In this document: one piece after another, positions 1 through 6,000 of the stretch
Position numbering within the stretch: position 1 is the first letter of the stretch
Layout: each line of letters starts with the position of its first letter
From: Chthoniobacterales bacterium
GTDB lineage: Bacteria > Verrucomicrobiota > Verrucomicrobiia > Chthoniobacterales > UBA10450
Assembly (NCBI GenBank): GCA_013695925.1
Contig: JACCZO010000167.1
Span: 1 to 6,649, forward strand
DNA: 6,649 nt
Reading direction: 5' to 3'
Translations under genes and position numbers: made by a program
The notes under the pieces: generated by a model
Database searches by the model: none
The model's input: the letters and a program-made list of their open reading frames with translations, nothing else
Told to the model about the DNA's origin: nothing

Positions 1-98
1 ACGCCTACCTTGCCTCGAGCGCGAAGGCGGAAACCGGGCTCATGATTCTGCGCCCTTCGAACGTGGAGAAAGCACTTCGCGCCTTAAACGATTTGTAG
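1..98 (+). CDS. 3' end of an unidentified protein gene (partial)
   Basis: An open frame enters from the left edge, with its first whole codon at position 3, and ends at a TAG at 96-98. It gives about 31 C-terminal residues that finish in ALRALNDL. The preceding stretch (GLMILRPSNVEKAL) reads like a short beta strand followed by a helix. That would fit the end of a small alpha/beta domain such as a STAS-type anti-sigma-factor antagonist, but the similarity is too thin to assign. The codon choice is GC-rich and looks like real coding sequence. Without the upstream part I cannot name a function. Confidence 0.5.
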   Translation, partial: AYLASSAKAETGLMILRPSNVEKALRALNDL

Positions 99-282
99 CG
101 GAATCGATTCGTTAGGGCGGAGCGCGGGGGAAACCTTTCCGGCCGAAATCAAATCGCCATGACCTCTCGCCTAACGAACCCGGGCCGCCCATACTTTTTC
201 ACGGCGGGCGCGCCTTTTCGTGGACGCGAGACAAAGGACGAATCACAATCAACTCCGAAATGATCCCCAAACCTTCCTGGCA
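99..282. other. Intergenic spacer before the cNMP-DUF1003 gene
   Basis: The spacer lies between the partial gene and the preferred ATG at 283. I see no convincing -35/-10 pair and no rho-independent terminator with a T-run. Its only clear structure is an inverted repeat, TTCGTTAGG at 108-116 and its complement at 170-178. A frame continuous with the next gene could start at a GTG at 220, inside this spacer. An AAAGGA sequence at 233-238 resembles a ribosome-binding site, but no in-frame start codon follows it at a useful distance. Confidence 0.5.
108..178. repeat. 9-bp inverted repeat TTCGTTAGG
   Basis: TTCGTTAGG at 108-116 is exactly complementary to 170-178, with 53 bases between. The right copy continues to give CGTTAGGC on the minus strand (169-176), a word that recurs elsewhere in the window. 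The spacing is long for a hairpin and no T-run follows, so a terminator is unlikely. It may be a protein-binding dyad or two independent copies of a frequent genomic word. Confidence 0.4.
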
Positions 283-1116
283 ATGAAAATTGATGCTCTG
301 CGATCAGTTCCGCTTTTCCGGGCGCTGGATGAAATGGCCGCGACCGAACTTTGCGAGCTTCTTTCGACGCGCGACGTGGCCCGCGGCACTCCTCTTTTTC
401 ACCGGGGTGAACCGGGCGATTCCATGTATTTGGTCGAGCAGGGCTGCGTCTGCATCAGCGTCAAAGACGCGGACGGCCACGACACCTCCCTGGCCGAAAT
501 GGGGCCGGGCGATTTCTTCGGCGAGATGTCGTTGCTCGACGGGAATCCCCGATCCGCAGATGCGATCGCGAAGGTCGACTCTCGGCTGGCGGTTCTGCCG
601 CGGGACGATTTTCGCTCGTTTCTGCGCAAAAATCCCGACATCGCGCTCGGCATCCTGACCGCACTGACCCATCGGCTACGCCGGACCGACGATCTCCTGC
701 GGCATCGGGTGTCGCGCAACCTCAACGAGGAAGAGGATGCACGCCTCACGGTGGCTGATCGGGCGGCGGACCTGCTCGCCGAATTCGGCGGAAGCTGGAA
801 ATTCATTGGGGCTGCAGTCGCCTTTTCGCTCTTTTGGATCGCGCTCAACACCTGGTTTATGTTTCGTCCGTTCGACGAATACCCCTACGTTCTGCTCAAC
901 CTCGTTTTTGCCCTGGTGGCTGGCTTGCAGGCGCCCATCATCATGATGTCTCAAAACCGCCAGGGGCACAAAGACCGGATCCGCGCCGACCTCGATTACC
1001 GGGTGAACTTAAAGAATGAACTCCTCCTCTCCGAAGTCCTGCGCCGCCTCCAGGCGATCGAAGCCCGCGCCCTGGGCCACTCTCTCGACGAGATGGAATT
1101 CGGCCCGGACGATTAG
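283..1116 (+). CDS. Cyclic-nucleotide-binding domain fused to DUF1003 membrane domain
   Basis: The 277-residue protein begins with a CAP-type effector domain (about residues 8-135). It carries the phosphate-binding cassette FGEMSLLDGNPRSA at 79-92, with the expected Glu81 and Arg90, so binding of cAMP or a related nucleotide is plausible. The CRP DNA-binding helix-turn-helix is absent. In its place is a DUF1003 domain (about 156-250) with two membrane helices, near 173-193 and 201-221, followed by a conserved basic segment (NRQGHKDRIRADLDYRVN). The function of DUF1003 is unknown. The inference is a membrane protein whose state is set by a cytoplasmic nucleotide-sensing domain. The start is uncertain. 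ATG 283 places the N-terminus just before the effector domain, as is usual, but lacks a clear Shine-Dalgarno. A GTG at 220 would add 21 unremarkable residues. The gene converges on a tRNA gene 3 bp downstream. Confidence 0.88.
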   Translation: MKIDALRSVPLFRALDEMAATELCELLSTRDVARGTPLFHRGEPGDSMYLVEQGCVCISVKDADGHDTSLAEMGPGDFFGEMSLLDGNPRSADAIAKVDSRLAVLPRDDFRSFLRKNPDIALGILTALTHRLRRTDDLLRHRVSRNLNEEEDARLTVADRAADLLAEFGGSWKFIGAAVAFSLFWIALNTWFMFRPFDEYPYVLLNLVFALVAGLQAPIIMMSQNRQGHKDRIRADLDYRVNLKNELLLSEVLRRLQAIEARALGHSLDEMEFGPDD

Positions 1117-1119
1117 AAA

Positions 1120-1211
1120 TGGCGGAAGGGGTGGGATTCGAACCCACGGTGAGTTTAACCCCACGCTCGATTTCGAGTCGAGTGCCTTAAACCGGACTCA
1201 GCCACCCTTCC
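1120..1211 (-). tRNA. tRNA-Ser (anticodon CGA)
   Basis: Read on the minus strand, this 92-nt gene folds as a class II tRNA. The 7-bp acceptor stem pairs GGAAGGG (1205-1211) with CCCTTCC (1124-1130). Discriminator G and an encoded CCA follow at 1120-1123. The T arm is GTGGG-TTCGAAT-CCCAC. The anticodon arm is CTCGA / loop CTCGAAA / TCGAG, giving anticodon CGA, which reads the serine codon UCG. A long variable arm with a stem of about 5 bp (GTGGG...CTCAC) is the serine-type hallmark. The tRNA lies downstream of the DUF2182 gene on the same strand, 68 bp away, but probably has its own promoter. Confidence 0.96.
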
Positions 1212-1221
1212 AGCGAGCGCT

Positions 1222-1249
1222 ACTATGAAAGAGCGTGCCGGATTTGCAA
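1222..1249 (-). promoter_or_regulatory. Candidate sigma70-type promoter for tRNA-Ser
   Basis: On the minus strand, TTGCAA (1244-1249) and CATAGT (1222-1227) each match the -35 and -10 consensus at four of six positions and are 16 bp apart. The -10 ends 10 bases before the mature tRNA 5' end, so transcription would begin only a few bases upstream of the tRNA. That short leader is typical of tRNA genes. The call is by eye only. Confidence 0.35.
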
Positions 1250-1271
1250 TCGGGAAGCACTGGCCGGTCGA

Positions 1272-1311
1272 ACGCCTGGCTAACGACCACCGAGGTGACT
1301 CACCCAGGCGT
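1272..1311. repeat. 8-bp inverted repeat across the DUF2182 stop codon
   Basis: ACGCCTGG (1272-1279) and CCAGGCGT (1304-1311) are perfectly complementary and flank the last codons and the TAG of the DUF2182 gene. A small internal symmetric sequence, GGTGACTCACC, lies at 1294-1304. The RNA could form a stem at the end of the message. There is no U-run after it on the minus strand, so it is not a typical intrinsic terminator. It could protect the 3' end or be coincidental. Confidence 0.3.
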
Positions 1312-2071
1312 CGCCCAGGACCCAAAGCCCCCAAAACACCAGCAAGACGCCCGCGCCCCGGCTCAAATACCTCCGCTGGGGAAGGATCTTTTCCAACCCG
1401 ACCAAAATTGTGAGAATTGCGATCCAGAGCAGGTTCATCACACCCAGGACGAAGAGAAGGGCCATCAGTGCCCAGCAACAGCCGAGGCAAAACAGGCCAT
1501 GCTCCATCCCCATCCTGAACGCGCCCGCCCCGCCTTCGCGCCAATGGGCGGTGATAAATTCGAGCGGCGCGCGGCAGCGAGTCAGACAACTGCGCTTGAG
1601 CGGCGTGAACTGAAAAATGCCTGCGGCCAGAAGAAGCATTCCGCCGAGCAGAGCACTTGAATTACCCATCATCGGTGAGAGCAGAGCTGCGCCGTGCAAG
1701 AACCATTGCACCACCGCCGCCAGCACACTGAAGCCCGCCCAGATGGCGAGGTAGCCGGCGATGAAAACGGACACCGGCACGTAGGGCTGCTGCCGCTCCC
1801 GGCGATTCCGGGCCACCGCGGCGAACGTCAGGATCATCGGCGTCGCGCTCGGGAGCATCATCGCCACCATCATCACCACCCACATGATGAAGAGCGGTAG
1901 CAATGACGCGCTCGACCATCGACTTTGGTCGGGATGGCCCATCGCCATCATCGCACCATCCATCTGCCGGGCGGCCGCGACGGTATACCACCAGGCGAGC
2001 GCCGTCACCAGGACGACACCCGCGCCGACGATGGCACGATCGCGCTTTAGGACAACAGCCAGCGCGCCCAC
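1280..2071 (-). CDS. DUF2182 integral membrane protein (predicted metal-binding)
   Basis: This 263-residue protein is almost entirely hydrophobic, with about six membrane segments (near residues 12-32, 56-82, 98-126, 136-155, 194-224 and 239-256). The DUF2182 signatures are visible. A Met-rich helix contains MMVAMMLPSATPM (67-79). A loop reads FQFTPLKRSCLTRC (153-166). The motif MEHGLFCLGCCWALM (189-203) holds His191, Cys195, Cys198 and Cys199 at the start of a helix. The family is annotated as predicted metal-binding but has no settled function. The Met, Cys and His content would suit soft-metal handling, which is inference. The likely start is a GTG at 2071 with no strong ribosome-binding site. 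It lies only 9 bases after the upstream gene's stop, so translational coupling is likely. The protein is of ordinary length for the family and appears intact. Confidence 0.9.
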   Translation of the reverse strand: MGALAVVLKRDRAIVGAGVVLVTALAWWYTVAAARQMDGAMMAMGHPDQSRWSSASLLPLFIMWVVMMVAMMLPSATPMILTFAAVARNRRERQQPYVPVSVFIAGYLAIWAGFSVLAAVVQWFLHGAALLSPMMGNSSALLGGMLLLAAGIFQFTPLKRSCLTRCRAPLEFITAHWREGGAGAFRMGMEHGLFCLGCCWALMALLFVLGVMNLLWIAILTILVGLEKILPQRRYLSRGAGVLLVFWGLWVLGDAWVSHLGGR

Positions 2072-2080
2072 ACTTAGCGT

Positions 2081-2689
2081 CTAATTGTGATAATGGATCC
2101 GTGCGACAAACCCGGCCTTGTCCGGATAGGAGAACTTCATTTCCCTGGCGTCGACCGCCCCTTCCCTCGCCGAGGCGCACTCCGCTTTTTGGAAAATAAA
2201 GCCGGTGCCGTGATTCACCGCGACCTGCTCAGGTTCTTTTGTGACCGGATTCCGGATCGGTTCCAACGCAATCCGCAATTCCTTGCCGACTTTGACGGAG
2301 CTGTTCAAGCCGTCGAAATGGAAATCGAACGGCACAAAACGAGGTTGGTGCAAGGTCGTCAGCGTGGTGGCCAAGATCTCATAAGGCAGGCCGCCAGCCT
2401 TCCCCGAGGCGATCTCGAGCAGAGCGGCGCGCTGGTCGGGCGACGCTTTTTCATCCACAAAAGCGAGCGCACTGCCGTTTCCCTCGTGAATCGCGCCGGG
2501 CCATTTTACGGCCAGAGCAAGCCCGAGCCCGTTGAGCGACAGACCGTCGTGTTCGCCCTTCTCGATTCGCCAAACACAAAGGCCCTCGCAGAAACCCGCA
2601 GTGGGTGGCGCCGAGAACTCACACGGGCAGCCGTAATCGCAATTGCAGGATTGGAGATAATCCGCATCGAAAAACCACTTCTTCATCAT
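2081..2689 (-). CDS. DUF1326 domain protein with CxCxxxCxC motif
   Basis: This 202-residue protein starts MMKKWFFDADYLQSCNC and matches the DUF1326 family along its length. The hallmark cysteine cluster CNCDYGCPC (Cys15, Cys17, Cys21, Cys23) is near the N-terminus. Two more cysteines (34 and 38) lie in FCEGLC, and the C-terminus ends in HYHN. No signal peptide or membrane helix is evident, so the product is probably soluble. The biochemical role is unknown; the clustered cysteines suggest metal binding or redox chemistry (inference). It is the first gene of a minus-strand pair with DUF2182, and the two families are often neighbours. A strong GGAGG lies 4 bases before the first ATG and 7 bases before the second (2684-2686). 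The second Met is therefore an equally good or better start. Confidence 0.9.
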   Translation of the reverse strand: MMKKWFFDADYLQSCNCDYGCPCEFSAPPTAGFCEGLCVWRIEKGEHDGLSLNGLGLALAVKWPGAIHEGNGSALAFVDEKASPDQRAALLEIASGKAGGLPYEILATTLTTLHQPRFVPFDFHFDGLNSSVKVGKELRIALEPIRNPVTKEPEQVAVNHGTGFIFQKAECASAREGAVDAREMKFSYPDKAGFVARIHYHN

Positions 2690-2693
2690 TTGT

Positions 2694-2698
2694 CCTCC
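2694..2698 (-). promoter_or_regulatory. Strong Shine-Dalgarno GGAGG for the DUF1326 gene
   Basis: On the minus strand the sequence is CCGGAGGACA followed by AATGATG. GGAGG is 7 bases from the second ATG (2684-2686) and 4 from the first (2687-2689), which favours initiation at the second. It is the only textbook ribosome-binding site in the window. nrdJ and the cNMP-DUF1003 gene lack one. Confidence 0.8.
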
Positions 2699-2714
2699 GG
2701 TTAAATGCTCTCCA

Positions 2715-2744
2715 AGAACAGGAAACCAAATCAGCCTAAGTCAA
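2715..2744 (-). promoter_or_regulatory. Candidate promoter of the DUF1326-DUF2182 operon
   Basis: On the minus strand, TTGACT (2739-2744) is a five-of-six match to the -35 consensus. TGTTCT (2715-2720) is a weak -10, 18 bp further on. The distance to the GGAGG and start codon would leave a short leader. The -10 is poor, so an alternative sigma factor or another promoter is possible. Confidence 0.3.
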
Positions 2745-2913
2745 CCCGCTTTTTCTCTCGCGGCGGCATTTGGGAACTGCCCAAGGGTGGAGATCAGGAC
2801 GCAAAAAAAGTTTCGTCCCGGGGACGCCAACGGCCGAAAAAATGTTACAATAAAGTTCTTGATCAGGCCCCCAAAGTGGCCGCATATGGTGGTTGCGCTG
2901 ATCCCAGCCCCAA

Positions 2914-2944
2914 TATCCTGTTGTTAGGCGTTATTGACAGGATA
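2914..2944. promoter_or_regulatory. 8-bp dyad (TATCCTGT ... ACAGGATA) upstream of nrdJ
   Basis: TATCCTGT (2914-2921) and ACAGGATA (2937-2944) are perfectly complementary around a 15-nt centre, about 60-90 bp before the nrdJ ATG. The centre contains TGTTAGGC and the start of a TTGACA (2934-2939). The right arm runs into GATAAT (2941-2946), a possible -10. A protein bound to this dyad would cover any promoter here. The left flank, CCCCAATATCCTGTTG (2908-2923), also loosely resembles an NrdR box, but I found no second box at the usual spacing. No T-run follows, so it is not an obvious terminator. Confidence 0.4.
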
Positions 2945-3004
2945 ATCACGGCCGGGCTCAGAGACTAATTCACTGTTATTCACAAACCCGAACCGCCTTC
3001 AACC

Positions 3005-6000
3005 ATGATCCAACTCAAGCCCGGCCTTCAGCCCAACACGCTCGCCAAGAATCGCAAATCGCTTTCCCGTCGCCCAAAATCGACTCGCAAGAAAAAGCGC
3101 GGCTTGCGATTCGAGCGCGTTTTCAGTGACGCGAAGGTCGGGCCTTTTGAGCAGTTGGAATGGGAACACCGGACGGCCGAGATTACCGACGACAGCGCCA
3201 AGGTGATCTTCAAACAGGAAGACATCGAGGTCCCGAAAAACTGGAGTCCGCTCGCCACCAAGATCGCGGTCTCGAAATATTTTTACGGCGACATCGCCAA
3301 TGGAACCGACCCGCACAAGGGCGGCCGCGAGACATCCGTTAGGCAGCTCATCCATCGCGTGACCCGCACCATCACCGATTGCGGGATGGCGGATGGCTAT
3401 TTTGCCGATGCCAAAACGGCGGAGACCTTTTACGATGAACTGACCTGGCTTTGCGCTAATCAATACGGCGCGTTCAACAGCCCGGTCTGGTTCAACGTCG
3501 GCCTCCACCACCAGTATGGGATCGGCAAAGACGCCGGCGAAGGAAATTATTTCTACAATCGGGAGACGGGCGAGGCCGAGCGCGCGGCCACGCAATACGA
3601 ATATCCGCAGGGCAGCGCCTGCTTCATTCAATCGGTCGAGGACACGATGGAAGACATCATGGAACTGGCGATGAGCGAGGCGATGCTCTTCAAATATGGC
3701 AGCGGCACCGGGACTGATCTCTCCAGCCTGCGGAGCACGCGCGAGAAATTGAGCGGCGGCGGCAAACCGAGCGGCCCGTTGTCATTCCTCAAAGTCTACG
3801 ACCAGGTCGCGAACGTGGTGAAGAGCGGCGGCAAAACCCGACGCGCCGCCAAGATGAACACGCTCAAGGATTGGCATCCCGACATCGAGGAATTCATCGA
3901 CGCGAAACAGAAAGAAGAGAAGAAAGCCTGGGCGCTGATCGAGCAGGGCTACGACGGCAGCTATAACGGCGACGCCTACGGCTCCGTCATGTACCAGAAC
4001 GAGAACCTGAGCGTGCGGGTGAGCGACGAGTTCATGAACGCCGCGGTCGAGGATCGCGAATGGTGGACCCGCCGGGTGCGCGACGGTTCGCCCTGCGAAC
4101 GCAAGGAAGCGCGCACGCTGCTGCGCAAAATCGCCGAGGGCACCCACATCTGCGGCGATCCTGGGATGCAATTCGACACCACCATTCACAAATGGCACAC
4201 CTGCAAAGGCACCGGCCGGCAGAATTCCACCAATCCCTGCAGCGAGTACCTCTTCCTCGACAACACTGCCTGCAACCTCGCCTCGCTCAACTTGATGAAG
4301 TTCAAGAACGAGGACGGCACCTTCGCGGTCGATCGCTTCAAGGCCGCCGTCCGCGTCTTCATCACCGCGCAGGAAATCATCGTCGATAACGCGAGCTACC
4401 CGATCAAGGAAATCGCGGAAAACTCGCACATCTTCCGCACGTTAGGCCTCGGCTACGCCAACCTCGGCTCCCTCATCATGAGCTACGGTTACGGTTACGA
4501 CAGCGTCGAAGGCCGGGCCCTCTGTGGTGCGATCACCGCCATCATGACAGGCGAAGCCTACGCCGAAAGCGCCCGCATGGCCGCCGGGATGGGGCCGTTT
4601 CCCGGCTACCGCGATGCCCGCGCCAGCGGCGTGCCCAAGCCGGTCGCGAAAGACAACGTCGCCCCGATGCTCGAAGTGATGGAACAACATCGTTGCGCGG
4701 TGAACGAGATTCCCGCAAACCAAGAGTTCGGCTACTTGAAAGAAGAAGCCGCCCGGGTCTGGGATGAAGCCGTCGATCTCGGCCGGCAACACGGTTATCG
4801 CAACGCCCAGGTCACCGTCCTCGCGCCCACCGGCACGATCAGCTTCCTGATGGATTGCGACACCACCGGCATCGAGCCAGACATCGCGCTCGTGAAATAC
4901 AAACTGCTCGCCGGCGGCGGCATGTTGAAGATCGTCAACCAAACCGTCACCCCGGCCCTTGAAAAGCTCGGATACAACTCGGAAGCGATCGAGCGCATCA
5001 TCGCCCACATCGACGAGCACGACACGATCGAGGACGTCCCTGTAGCCGGGGTCGCTGACCCCGGTCGCGCCGATGCCCAAGCGGGGCCCAAGCCCACCGG
5101 GGACAGCGTCCCCGGCTACAAGAGCTCCGGGCTCAAGCCGGAGCACATCTCGATCTTCGATTGCGCCTTCCGCCCCTACAAAGGCGAGCGCTCGTTAGGC
5201 TACATGGCCCACCTGCGCATGATGGCCGCGGCCCAGCCCTTCCTCAGCGGCGCCATTTCCAAGACGGTCAACATGCCGGAGACGGCCACCGTCGACCAGA
5301 TCATGAACACCTACATCGAGGGCTGGCGCCTCGGTTTGAAGGCGATCGCGATTTATCGCGATGGCTCGAAACGCTCCGCGCCCTTGAACACGCGCAAGAC
5401 CAAGGACATGGGCGGCTCCGCCGACGGCGCTGTCCGGACCGATCGCGAACAGCTCGAGGCGCGCATTGTCGAGCTCGATGAGGAGATCGCCCAGCTCCGG
5501 GTGCAGCTCGATCAACCGACCCGCCATCGCATGTCCGACACCCGCATGTCGCTCACCCACAAGTTCGAGATCGCGGGCCACGAAGGTTATATCACCGTCG
5601 GCCTCTACGAAGACGGCCAGCCGGGCGAGCTCTTCATTCAAATGTCGAAGGAAGGCAGCACCATTGGCGGCCTCATGGACACCGTCGCCACGCTCACCTC
5701 GATGGCGCTGCAGTACGGCGTCCCCCTCGAGTCGTTAGTCAAGAAATTCGCCTACCAGCGCTTCGAGCCGAGCGGCTTCACCAAGAACCCCGACATCCGC
5801 AACGCCAGCAGCATCACCGATTACGTCTTCCGCTGGCTCGGCTGCCAGTTCATCAAGGGCTACAAGGAAGCGACCTCTCCCAGCCGCAGCCATCCCGAGT
5901 TGCCGCTGAAAGAAATCGCCGACATGGAGAAAAAGGCGGTCAACCGCCCAGTCGCCGATCTTTCGCGCACCGGCGAGAAAGAGCTGATCGACGTCATCAC

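Larger units (their letters stand above)
2690..3004. other. Divergent intergenic region between DUF1326 and nrdJ
   Basis: About 315 bp separate the divergent DUF1326 and nrdJ genes. The left part holds the DUF1326 ribosome-binding site and a candidate promoter. The right part holds the TATCCTGT dyad upstream of nrdJ. An 87-codon plus-strand frame (2705-2968) has an arbitrary composition, no ribosome-binding site and no recognisable family, so I do not call it a gene. A cobalamin riboswitch might be expected upstream of a B12-dependent enzyme. I cannot find its conserved B12-box sequence by eye, so none is annotated. Confidence 0.6.

Noticed and set aside
1016..1228. 70-codon plus-strand frame containing GGIRTHGEF-type sequence
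   Set aside because: It is the familiar false translation of the complement of a tRNA gene, continuing from the end of the cNMP-DUF1003 gene in another frame.
2087..2704. Long plus-strand frame of 205 codons opposite DUF1326
   Set aside because: It is the antisense shadow of a clear DUF1326 gene that has a strong ribosome-binding site and family motifs. The plus-strand translation resembles no family.
2705..2968. 87-codon plus-strand frame in the intergenic region before nrdJ
   Set aside because: It has no ribosome-binding site and an arbitrary composition, and it overlaps likely regulatory sequence for both flanking genes.
2700..3004. Cobalamin riboswitch upstream of nrdJ
   Set aside because: It would make biological sense for a B12-dependent enzyme, but I could not find the conserved B12-box or the expected multi-stem layout by eye.
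5041..5120. CRISPR or small RNA gene at the paired hairpins
   Set aside because: There is no repeat-spacer periodicity, and the sequence is part of a continuous nrdJ reading frame. An inserted palindromic element explains it better.
4442..5146. Minus-strand frame of 234 codons within nrdJ
   Set aside because: It is a product of GC-rich codon usage on the opposite strand, and the sense strand is unmistakably NrdJ. Several other long minus-strand frames in nrdJ have the same origin.
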